Assembly: GCA_964539665.1 (NCBI GenBank) | Contig: CAZIKB010000017.1 | Span: 1-64,000, forward strand | DNA length: 64,000 nucleotides | Source of the DNA: CAZIKB01 sp964539665 | GTDB taxonomy: Bacteria > Zhuqueibacterota > Zhuqueibacteria > Oceanimicrobiales > Oceanimicrobiaceae | Reading direction: 5' to 3' | Shown: positions 44,580 to 52,981 of the stretch, piece by piece | Numbering within the stretch: the first letter of the stretch is position 1 | Layout of the letters: each line of letters starts with the position of its first letter | The notes under the pieces: model-generated | The model's database searches: none | Told to the model about the DNA's origin: nothing | What the model saw: the letters and a program-made list of their open reading frames with translations, nothing else | Translations under genes and position numbers: made by a program

Positions 44580-44698
44580 GCATAACCTGCGCTGCCATTC
44601 AATGCACTTAAGTTGACTAACATAAATAACTTAGAACAAAGCGCCAAAACTCAGAATCACGCCCCGTTGGCAGCGTCAGGTTGATGCAGTGTTAGAGC
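44580..44698 (-). other. attC-like imperfect hairpin (candidate integron recombination site)
   Basis: Arm GCATAACCTGCGCTGCC (44580-44596) pairs with GGCAGCGTCAGGTTGATGC (44669-44687). All 17 positions pair, and two single bases on one arm (44677 and 44683) are left over, which is the extrahelical-base design of attC sites. GTTAGAG (44691-44697), close to the GTTRRRY core, closes the right end. It lies about 45 bp beyond the 3' end of the gene at 44741-45436, the place expected for a cassette attC. The opposite core site is not recognisable, so it may be inactive. Confidence 0.5.
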
Positions 44699-44740
44699 AC
44701 AAAATAGGTAACTCTTTCTACGCCTTAAGAAACACTAGCT

Positions 44741-45436
44741 CTAATCTTCCTCGTTACCTTCGGGCGATTGAAGTAGTGGGAATGGACTTCCACTTGGTAG
44801 TTCTTCAGCGCGAGCATGTGTGCGCCATATTATCTGAGCGATCTCCCTCATTCTATCAACAAAAGGTTTAGCATCTTTGCCAAATTTTCCAAGAACAATT
44901 CCTGCTTCCCCGATTAATCCCCAGAACTTGTCGAGAGATGACACTTTTTTGTGTAACTCTGATTGAAGTGCTTCAAGTTTCTTTAGTAATCTTTGCTTAT
45001 GATCTTTCTCAAAAATTTTGCTTTTAATTATCTCTTGTCGTAATTCATTGATAAGTGCTTATAGTTTTGAAAGATCTCCTTCTGAAAACTCATATGCAAA
45101 ACCTCGATCAAGCTTAAGGAGAAAATCATCACGAAATTTTTGTACTGTAAGTTTTGTGACTTTTGCGTTTAAATTAGATTCTGCATTCTTAAAAAATTCT
45201 TGAATAACCTGAATATTATTTTCTTTATTTCCCCCAAGCTCTGGAAATTCGAAATTAAGACCATAAATTTCCGAAAATGCTTGAAACGTGCCTAAACCTT
45301 TAAGGTAATTATCATATTGTTTAACTTCATTATCAGTTGGAACTTGTTTATCAAATTTAATGACCTCAGTACATATGAGGTGAGCTGCCTCAGCTGGATC
45401 ATCAGGTAAATTTTTTAAGAAATCGTCTTCAAACAT
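44741..45436 (-). pseudogene. conserved hypothetical gene with an in-frame ochre stop
   Basis: One frame runs from ATG at 45436 (MFEDDFLKNLPDDPAEAAHL) to TAA at 45059-45061 after EGDLSKL. It stays open in the same frame through ALINELRQEIIKSKIFEKD, SSLDKFWGLIGEAGIVLGKF and ELPSGSPFPLL to TAG at 44741. Reading the TAA as CAA gives one protein of 231 residues with a coiled-coil second half and no known domain. AGGAGG lies before the ATG. It has an attC-like hairpin just downstream, so it may be a former gene cassette. Function not recognised. Confidence 0.65.
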
Positions 45437-45470
45437 TATTCCTCCTAATAAAAATTTGTAGGTCTAACTA

Positions 45471-45552
45471 AAGTCTATAGCGCCTAAAATGCCAAAAGTA
45501 AAAAGTAATAAAATCAATATTTTAGTTCACTTTAGTCACTTTGAACTTTTAT
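45471..45552. repeat. AT-rich palindromic element shared with 17516-17594
   Basis: GCCTAAAATGCCA, AAAAAGTAATAAAATCAATA and CACTTTAGTCACTTT match the element at 17516-17594 with few changes; the outer arms are less perfect here. It lies just upstream of the nonsense-bearing gene. Confidence 0.65.
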
Positions 45553-45716
45553 TATAAATACAAAATGTTGACGAAAAAAAAGTTTTTGCAAAAAAGTGCA
45601 AATTTTCATTTGTAATACTATAATGTCCCTCAATTAATCAATATACAATTGCTAAAGGAAAAGTGCAAATATCTTTTATTATTAATTATTTTATCAGATG
45701 GTACACAACATTCTGG

Positions 45717-47036
45717 CTAAATATACGCCAGGGCCTCTTTAAAATCATCAATAATATCTTGCCAGTCTTCCAGACCCACAGACAGACGAATCCCGCCTGG
45801 TTCCATTCCCATTTTTCGTTTTTCTTCCTCAGGCATGGCCTGGTGGGTCATGGAGTAGGCGTTTTCAACCAGAGTTTTCATGTATCCCAAACTCACAGCC
45901 AGGGTAATGCAATAAGAATGGTCAGCTATATAGTTAATAAATTTTTCTACTTTCGGGCTCTGTTTTCCATCTACTTCAGCATCCTTCAGAAGAAAATAAA
46001 TCATGTTTCCTGGTGCGAATTTACCTTGATAATTGGTCATCTGCCGATGCGCTAAATCGAATTGAGGGTGGTTTTCCAGGCCAGGGTACACTACCTTTTC
46101 AATTTTTGGATGTTCATTCAGAAACCCGGCAACGTGATGGGCGGTTTTAATCTGATTGGAAAATCTTGTGGCAAGAGATGGAAGCCCATAGACCAAAAAA
46201 ACCCAGGCGCTTTTAGGATTCAAAACCCCGCCAAAATCCTTGCGATAAAGCATGAGCTGACTGTAATATTTTTTTTGGGTCACAACCGCTCCGCCCATAT
46301 CGGTGCCAAATCCACTGATGCCTTTGGTCAAACTTTGAACTGAAAAATCTGCGCCCATCTCGATGGGACGTTGACAATAGGGAGAAGCAAATGTATTGTC
46401 GACTACTATCTTAATGTGTTTTTCCTCTGGTCGGCAGCTATTTATTTCATCAACCAGGCGACGCATGGCAGCAATATCGATTAAAGTCATAGTGGGATTT
46501 ATGGGCGTTTCGAAATATAGTACACGGGTTCTATCTGTTATAGCCCTGCGAAGAGCTTCTTCATCATTGACGTCTGTCCATTTTACATTAATTCCAAACC
46601 TGGGTAACCAGTTCGTGCTGAGACTGTAGGTGCACCCGTATGTTACCTGGTGAGCGACAATTTCGTGACCTTGCTCGCACAACAGACACAAAGCTGCACT
46701 TATGGCTGCCATTCCTGTTGAGAAGGTTACGCAAATCTCGCCGCCTTCCGCCATGGCTAAATTTTCTTCAAGCATCCCGCGACTGGGTTCGTCCAGACGG
46801 TCATAGATGTAAATCGGGATATGCTTGGTTTCATCGATGCTTTCACTGGCAAAATCAAAAAAACCCTGTGCTCCCCGCTGAGCAGAACTCAACCGATACA
46901 TTGCCGAAGTTGACATGGGCGGATTTATGTGATGTTTATAGTCCCACTTTTGGCTCTCGAAGTTACCGTGAATTAAATGGGTACGCATTCGGTACTGCTC
47001 TTTTGATTTCTTACCTTTTGAATCTTTTGATTTCAT
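45717..47036 (-). CDS. Cys/Met metabolism PLP-dependent enzyme (cystathionine gamma-synthase / methionine gamma-lyase family)
   Basis: A 439-residue fold-type-I PLP enzyme. Visible are the N-terminal RTHLIHGNFE, the PLP-phosphate contact YIYDRLDEPSRGMLE, FSTGMAAISAAL, VVDNTFASPYCQRP (Asp holding the pyridine N) and the Schiff-base lysine in QSLTKGISGFGTD, ending in RLSVGLEDWQDIIDDF. The family makes or cleaves cystathionine or releases methanethiol from methionine. The exact reaction is undecided, because the region after the lysine differs from both MetB and MetC models. It stands alone. GGAG lies 9 bp before ATG; the first 15 residues are Lys-rich and may be extra. Confidence 0.87.
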   Translation of the reverse strand: MKSKDSKGKKSKEQYRMRTHLIHGNFESQKWDYKHHINPPMSTSAMYRLSSAQRGAQGFFDFASESIDETKHIPIYIYDRLDEPSRGMLEENLAMAEGGEICVTFSTGMAAISAALCLLCEQGHEIVAHQVTYGCTYSLSTNWLPRFGINVKWTDVNDEEALRRAITDRTRVLYFETPINPTMTLIDIAAMRRLVDEINSCRPEEKHIKIVVDNTFASPYCQRPIEMGADFSVQSLTKGISGFGTDMGGAVVTQKKYYSQLMLYRKDFGGVLNPKSAWVFLVYGLPSLATRFSNQIKTAHHVAGFLNEHPKIEKVVYPGLENHPQFDLAHRQMTNYQGKFAPGNMIYFLLKDAEVDGKQSPKVEKFINYIADHSYCITLAVSLGYMKTLVENAYSMTHQAMPEEEKRKMGMEPGGIRLSVGLEDWQDIIDDFKEALAYI

Positions 47037-47184
47037 GTGATAAACTCCAAAGAATACAATAAATTACTTTAGTATTGAGTCAAAATATAAGGGTAATGTG
47101 CAAATTAATTTCAAAATATTCAAGATTTTTGTTGGAGTGTTTTACGGCCGAGTTGTCTGTACACGTGTCCAGGTCTGTCTTTCA

Positions 47185-47365
47185 TTCAGGATATATATCC
47201 TGAACGATTTGCTGTCCGCCTGCTTGATCATTCAGTATATTTATACTGAATGTGAGATGAAGAAGGCTATTAATCCACCTGTGGAGTCGGGTTGTCTGGA
47301 AATATTTGCAGGTTTATCATTCGTTCAGGATAGATATCCTGAACGATCGAGACTGAACGATCGAG
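47185..47365. repeat. three related hairpins in a spacer, plus a direct repeat
   Basis: TTCAGGATATATATCCTGAA (47185-47204) is a perfect 20-bp palindrome. CATTCAGTATA-TT-TATACTGAATG lies at 47229-47252 and TCGTTCAGGATA-GA-TATCCTGAACGA at 47321-47346. All share the TTCAG(G/T)ATA arm. GAACGATCGAG then occurs twice (47341-47351 and 47355-47365). The 47037-47955 spacer otherwise holds only AT-rich DNA; a long frame at 47098-47454 merely reads through these hairpins. Confidence 0.75.
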
Positions 47366-47955
47366 CTATCAAGATTTTCTTATTTTTAGGAATAGCTTGC
47401 CAACATATTATTGAGTATAAGAAAATAATGGAAATCATATATTTAGTATTATAATTTTATGCTGTTAATTTGGGATTTACCTGTACTGCTTTTTTATGAA
47501 ATTATGGCATTATTTTTGTGTTATGATTTTCCACTGTAAAAAAATAAATCTAGCCTGAATTTTTTTGTATTTGCTTCACAGAGACACTATGAGGTTGAAA
47601 AAATAGGAGATAAAGTTACCTATTATTTTCAACCGAAGTTTCTTGAGCAAATTACACAGCACATTTTAACATATCAAAATTTTATATTTAACAAGACTTT
47701 GCGTTTTTTTTCAACATGACGATTCAGGAATAATTCAGGCTAGAAATGCCATAAATAGAATAGGTTGATTTTAATTAGAATTTTATTATATTCACGTAAA
47801 GATTGTCATAGTATTGACAATAGATAAAAATCTCTAAGTAAATGTCGATGAGTATTCTTAGTAGAATGACAGCAGCACCCGCAAGTTCTATTACATTGAA
47901 GAATAAAATTATTTTTAAATATTTATAATATAAGGGTGAATATGGAGAATTTATA

Positions 47956-50900
47956 ATGAATGAAAAAACCTTCAAGATGATTGATGGAAACGAAGCAGTG
48001 GCATACGTAGCTTACAGGATAAATGAAGTTATTGCCATTTATCCAATAACGCCTTCATCGCCAATGGGAGAATGGTCAGATGCCTGGTCCGCAGCGAAGA
48101 AACCCAACATTTGGGGCACGGTGCCAGCGGTGGTTGAAATGCAAAGCGAAGGAGGGGCATCTGGCGCACTGCACGGCGCTTTACAGACAGGAACGTTATG
48201 CACAACGTTTACAGCATCGCAGGGATTGCTGCTAATGATACCAAATATGTTCAAGATCGCTGGTGAACTGACGCCAACAGTGCTGCATATCGCCGCCCGT
48301 TCAGTTGCGGCGCAGGCGCTTTCCATTTTTGGCGATCACAGTGATGTTATGGCCACCCGTGCCACCGGCTTTGCACTGCTTGCATCCGCGTCGGTACAGG
48401 AGGCTATGGATTTTGCGCTTATCAGTCAGGCGGCCAGTATGGAGTCACGCTTACCTTTTTTGCATTTTTTCGATGGATTTCGTACTTCCCACGAAGAGTC
48501 GAAAGTCGAGATGTTGTCTGATGATGTTATGCGGGCTATAATTGATGAAAAACTAATTCTGGAGCATCGTGCGCGGGCGCTTTCACCAGATCATCCGGTG
48601 CTGCGCGGCACAGCACAAAATCCGGATGTATTTTTCCAGGCCAGAGAAACTGTCAATCCGTTCTATGCAAATTGTCCGGATATTGCCCAGAAAGTAATGG
48701 ATAAATTTGCCAAATTGACAGGACGTACTTATAATCTGTTTGATTATCATGGCGCGCCGGACGCCGAACGGGTCATGGTTCTAATGGGCTCAGGCTGCGA
48801 TACAGTGCATGATACGGTGGATTACCTCAATCGTAAGGGTGAAAAAGTTGGGGTGGTTAAAGTGCGGTTGTATCGCCCCTTTGATTGCAAGCGGTTCATT
48901 GAATCCCTGCCCACAACTACAAAAACCCTGGCCGTTTTGGATCGGACAAAAGAACCCGGAAGCCCCGGAGAACCTTTATACCTTGATTGCGTTATTGCCA
49001 TTCAAGAGGGACAGAACAACGGCTGGAGCACGTTGGCACAATCACCTAAAATTATAGGCGGACGTTACGGATTATCCTCGAAAGAATTTACTCCGGCTAT
49101 GATTAAAGGAGTATTTGACCATTTAACAGCAACAAAACTCAAAAACCATTTTACAATTGGCATAAATGATGATGTTAGTCATACCAGCCTCGACTATGAG
49201 CAACAGTTCTCAATTGAGCCGGATAATGTGATTCGTGCTCTGTTTTACGGTCTTGGTTCTGACGGCACAGTAGGAGCCAATAAAAATTCCATCAAAATAA
49301 TCGGTGAAAAAACCGACAACTATGCCCAGGGTTATTTTGTTTACGATTCGAAAAAAGCCGGCGCCATAACCGTTTCTCATCTGCGGTTTGGCCCCGAACC
49401 TATTCGTTCGAGTTATTTAATATCAAATGCCAATTTTATTGGTTGTCATCAGCCAATTTTTCTTGATCGATATGATATACTTAAAAATATTATTAAAGGC
49501 GGCACCTTTTTGCTCAATACTGCTTACAGCGTGGATGAAATCTGGGATCACCTACCGAGACAATACCAGGAAGGTTTAGTCGAAAAAAATCTAAAATTTT
49601 ATGTTATTGATGCTGCCAAAGTTGCCCAGGAAAGCGGTATGGGCAGCCGAATCAACACTATCATGCAGGTTTGCTTTTTTGCCATTTCCGGGGTATTGCC
49701 AAAAGATAAGGCTATCAATGCAATTAAAGATTCAATCCGTGAAACTTATGGTAAAAAGGGTGAAGAAATAGTACAGATGAATTTGAAGGCTGTGGACAAT
49801 ACTTTATCGAATTTGTACGAAGTGAAAATTCCAGATAAATCAAACGGGACTATTGAGATATCCCCGCCTGTTTCAGACAAAGCCCCAGCATTTGTAACTG
49901 ATGTACTTGGCAAAATAATATCGGGGCATGGCGATGATTTACCTGTCAGCCTTTTCCCGGCAGATGGGACGTTTCCCACAGCAACAGCAAAATGGGAAAA
50001 GCGCAACCTAGCTCTGGAAATCCCGGAATGGGACGCGGACGTCTGTATCGAATGCGGTAAATGCGCCATGGTTTGTCCGCATGCTGTGATTCGTATCAAA
50101 GCTTATGATGAAAAATATCTGCGTGAGGCGCCAGCCACTTTTAAATCGTGCGATATCCGTGATCGTGATTTGAAGGGATTGAAATATACCATTCAGGTAG
50201 CGCCCGAGGATTGTACCGCTTGCGGCATCTGTGTTGATATTTGTCCGGCCAAAAACAAATCCGAAACTCGTTTGAAAGCTATAAATATGGTACCGCAGAA
50301 ACCATTACTGGAAGAGGAACGCGAGAATTGGGACTTCTTCCTAAAAATACCGGAATTGGATCGCCGTCAAATTAATGTTGGTAAAATTCGCCAACAGCAA
50401 ATTCAGGAACCACTTTTTGAATTTTCCGGTGCCTGTACAGGTTGTGGTGAAACCCCGTATGTCAAACTGGTAAGTCAACTATTTGGCGACCGTACATTGA
50501 TAGCCAATGCAACCGGCTGCTCTTCTATTTACGGTGGCAATCTACCGACTACCCCGTGGGCCACCAATGCTGAAGGCCGCGGGCCAACCTGGTCGAATTC
50601 CCTGTTTGAAGATAATGCTGAATTCGGCTTTGGATTCCGACTTTCTGTGGATAAACACAAAGAACAAGCCTCTGAACTGATTAAAAAACTGGCGGGGAAG
50701 GTAGGAGATAAGCTGGCTACTTCAATTCTAAATGCAGAACAAAAAAACGAAGCGGACATTTATGAACAACGAGAAAAAGTCGCTATTTTAAAGGAAAAAT
50801 TACAGACATTGAAACCCGGAAACAACGAGGAAAAGAATCAGATTGCGTCTCTTTTAAGCCTTGCTGATATGTTGGTAAAAAAAAGCGTCTGGATTATGGG

Positions 50901-51543
50901 AGGCGATGGCTGGGCTTACGACATCGGTTTCGGCGGGCTGGATCACGTACTGGCCAGCGGCCGGAATGTCAATATCCTGGTGTTGGATACCGAGGTTTAC
51001 TCCAACACCGGCGGTCAAACTTCTAAAGCTACTCCACGTGCAGCAGTAGCAAAATTTTCCGCTGGTGGGAAATCATCCCCCAAGAAAGACCTTGGGCTTA
51101 TTGCGATGACTTACGGCAATGTTTATGTTGCCCGGGTGGCAATGGGCGCGAGAGACGAGCAAACACTCAAGGCGTTTATTGAAGCCGAAGCCTACGACGG
51201 ACCGTCAATCATCATCGCTTACAGCCATTGTATCGCGCATGGGATAAATATGACCACAGCCATGCAGAATCAAAAAGCTGCGGTGGATTCCGGACAATGG
51301 CTGTTGTACCGTTATAATCCTGAACGAGAAAAGAATGGAGAAAATCCGCTGCAATTGGATTCCCGGCCACCGAAAATACCTGTCGAAGAATATTTATACA
51401 TGGAAAATCGTTTCAAGATGCTCAAAAACAGCAATCCAGTGGAAGCCCGACATTTGCTAAAAGAATCCCAGCAGGATGTAGATTGGCGTTGGGCGTTTTA
51501 TAAATATCTGTCTGCAAGAAAAATAAATAATGAGAATCAGTGA
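47956..51543 (+). CDS. nifJ: pyruvate:ferredoxin (flavodoxin) oxidoreductase
   Basis: A 1195-residue single-chain PFOR that converts pyruvate and CoA to acetyl-CoA, CO2 and reduced ferredoxin. Domains in order: the PYR domain (GNEAVAYVAYRINEVIAIYP, YPITPSSPMGEW), domain II, the gamma/CoA domain (about 415-630, GLGSDGTVGANKNSIKII), two [4Fe-4S] motifs at about 696 and 753 (CIECGKCAMVCPH, CTACGICVDICPA), a third Fe-S ligand site CTGCGE near 826, and the ThDP motif GGDGWAYDIGFGGLDHV to YSNTGGQ (about 981-1020). Length is as expected. GGAG lies before ATG. The DHOD-like gene follows after 46 bp, a common pairing in FCB bacteria. It implies anaerobic or microaerobic pyruvate metabolism. Confidence 0.96.
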   Translation: MNEKTFKMIDGNEAVAYVAYRINEVIAIYPITPSSPMGEWSDAWSAAKKPNIWGTVPAVVEMQSEGGASGALHGALQTGTLCTTFTASQGLLLMIPNMFKIAGELTPTVLHIAARSVAAQALSIFGDHSDVMATRATGFALLASASVQEAMDFALISQAASMESRLPFLHFFDGFRTSHEESKVEMLSDDVMRAIIDEKLILEHRARALSPDHPVLRGTAQNPDVFFQARETVNPFYANCPDIAQKVMDKFAKLTGRTYNLFDYHGAPDAERVMVLMGSGCDTVHDTVDYLNRKGEKVGVVKVRLYRPFDCKRFIESLPTTTKTLAVLDRTKEPGSPGEPLYLDCVIAIQEGQNNGWSTLAQSPKIIGGRYGLSSKEFTPAMIKGVFDHLTATKLKNHFTIGINDDVSHTSLDYEQQFSIEPDNVIRALFYGLGSDGTVGANKNSIKIIGEKTDNYAQGYFVYDSKKAGAITVSHLRFGPEPIRSSYLISNANFIGCHQPIFLDRYDILKNIIKGGTFLLNTAYSVDEIWDHLPRQYQEGLVEKNLKFYVIDAAKVAQESGMGSRINTIMQVCFFAISGVLPKDKAINAIKDSIRETYGKKGEEIVQMNLKAVDNTLSNLYEVKIPDKSNGTIEISPPVSDKAPAFVTDVLGKIISGHGDDLPVSLFPADGTFPTATAKWEKRNLALEIPEWDADVCIECGKCAMVCPHAVIRIKAYDEKYLREAPATFKSCDIRDRDLKGLKYTIQVAPEDCTACGICVDICPAKNKSETRLKAINMVPQKPLLEEERENWDFFLKIPELDRRQINVGKIRQQQIQEPLFEFSGACTGCGETPYVKLVSQLFGDRTLIANATGCSSIYGGNLPTTPWATNAEGRGPTWSNSLFEDNAEFGFGFRLSVDKHKEQASELIKKLAGKVGDKLATSILNAEQKNEADIYEQREKVAILKEKLQTLKPGNNEEKNQIASLLSLADMLVKKSVWIMGGDGWAYDIGFGGLDHVLASGRNVNILVLDTEVYSNTGGQTSKATPRAAVAKFSAGGKSSPKKDLGLIAMTYGNVYVARVAMGARDEQTLKAFIEAEAYDGPSIIIAYSHCIAHGINMTTAMQNQKAAVDSGQWLLYRYNPEREKNGENPLQLDSRPPKIPVEEYLYMENRFKMLKNSNPVEARHLLKESQQDVDWRWAFYKYLSARKINNENQ

Positions 51544-51589
51544 TTTATTATTGACAATTGACAAAACAATTGACAATTGGAGGTTTTAA

Positions 51590-52591
51590 ATGGACTTAAC
51601 CACAGACTACATGGGCATGAAATTACGTACGCCATTAGTGCCTTCGGCTTCTCCACTTTCTGAAGACATTGATAATATAAAAAAATTGGAAGAAGCCGGG
51701 GCCTCTGCTATTGTGCTTTATTCACTTTTCGAAGAGCAAATCACAGAGGAAACGTATGAGCTAAATCGTCATTTAACTGAAGGTACGGAGAGCTACGCCG
51801 AGTCGCTCACTTATTTTCCGGAACCGGAGGATTTTGTCCTGGGAACCGATGAATATCTCGAGCATGTCCGGAAAGCAAAAGATGCAGTTGATATTCCAAT
51901 CATAGCGAGCCTGAATTCGTCCTCGGAAGGCGGCTGGTCTGAATATGCTAAATTTATTGAAGAGGCCGGCGCGGACGCTTTGGAACTAAACATTTACCAT
52001 ATCCCGACTGATTTAAAATTGACAGGTACGCAGGTTGAGGAATCTTATATTGAAATACTTAAATCAGTTAAGTCGGTGGTGAATATTCCTGTTGCAGTTA
52101 AAATGAGCCCGTTCTTCAGCAATTTTGCAAATATGGCCTGGCGTTTAGATGAAGCCGGGGCAGATGCTCTGGTGTTATTTAATCGCTTTTATCAACCGGA
52201 TATTGACCTTGAAAATCTTGAGGTCATTCCGCGTGTTCTGTTAAGCACACCTCAAGCACTGCGGCTTCCCATGCGCTGGATTGCAATTCTCTATAGTCGT
52301 GTGAAAGCTCACCTGGCTGGTACCGGAGGTATTTATAAATCGCACGATGTACTTAAAATGCTCATGGTTGGCGCCAATGTAACCATGCTTTGTTCTGTTT
52401 TGTTAAAACAGGGGATTGAGCAAATTAACATAATTGAACAAGGTCTGCGAGAATGGATGGAAAAAAACGAATATGAATCTGTTCATCAAATGCAAGGAAG
52501 TATCAGTCAGATTAATTGTACCAATCCCACCGCTTATGAGCGTGCACAGTATATGAAAGCGTTAACGAGCTATAAATCGAAAAACAAGTAG
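51590..52591 (+). CDS. dihydroorotate dehydrogenase-like flavoprotein
   Basis: A 333-residue TIM-barrel FMN protein of the DHOD-like family. Signatures are MDLTTDYMGMKLRTPLVPSA, IPIIASLNSSSEGGWSEYAK, GADALELNIYH, IPVAVKMSPF and ADALVLFNRF, with the phosphate-binding GTGGIYKSHDVLKMLMVGAN near the end. True class-1 DHODs need a catalytic Cys or Ser and specific pyrimidine residues that I cannot confirm, so the substrate is uncertain. Its position 46 bp after nifJ, with GGAGG before ATG, suggests co-transcription and a redox link with PFOR. Confidence 0.85.
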   Translation: MDLTTDYMGMKLRTPLVPSASPLSEDIDNIKKLEEAGASAIVLYSLFEEQITEETYELNRHLTEGTESYAESLTYFPEPEDFVLGTDEYLEHVRKAKDAVDIPIIASLNSSSEGGWSEYAKFIEEAGADALELNIYHIPTDLKLTGTQVEESYIEILKSVKSVVNIPVAVKMSPFFSNFANMAWRLDEAGADALVLFNRFYQPDIDLENLEVIPRVLLSTPQALRLPMRWIAILYSRVKAHLAGTGGIYKSHDVLKMLMVGANVTMLCSVLLKQGIEQINIIEQGLREWMEKNEYESVHQMQGSISQINCTNPTAYERAQYMKALTSYKSKNK

Positions 52592-52612
52592 TAAAGCGTG
52601 TTTGACAGATCA

Positions 52613-52672
52613 GGTAACATGTCAGATATGGTGAAATGTTAATTCAAATTTCGACATGACTGACATGTTACC
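52613..52672. repeat. 13-bp-arm inverted repeat after the DHOD-like gene
   Basis: GGTAACATGTCAG (52613-52625) and CTGACATGTTACC (52660-52672) are perfect inverted copies separated by 34 bp. It may act as a terminator-like structure or be a dispersed repeat; no T-run follows closely. The rest of 52592-52981 shows no gene. Confidence 0.55.
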
Positions 52673-52981
52673 ACTTAATTTATTTTATTTCTTGACATTT
52701 TCGATTATTTATTTAATTTGTTTTTATATAGAAACAATAGTGGGTCAAGGAAGAGGTGTTATTGTTGGGTGATTACTGCTTGCATACGTCGAAAAGAAAA
52801 CCGGATTTCAATGTAGGCTGTAATGTAAAGATGAACACTTCATTCTTGTGTAAATACCAATCCTTTTGCATTTATGACTATAGTCGATTTCAAATTCTAT
52901 GTATGACATAATTGCACAATTTAAACCTGCAAACAAATAATCTTAATTACATTTTCTACATCGTTTAAACGACTAATTAAG

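Noticed and set aside
47185..47346. Hairpins as integron attC sites
   Set aside because: They are short, near-perfect palindromes without extrahelical bases or long variable loops.
47098..47454. 118-codon plus-strand frame
   Set aside because: It reads through three hairpins and a tandem repeat, has no ribosome site and no recognisable protein pattern.
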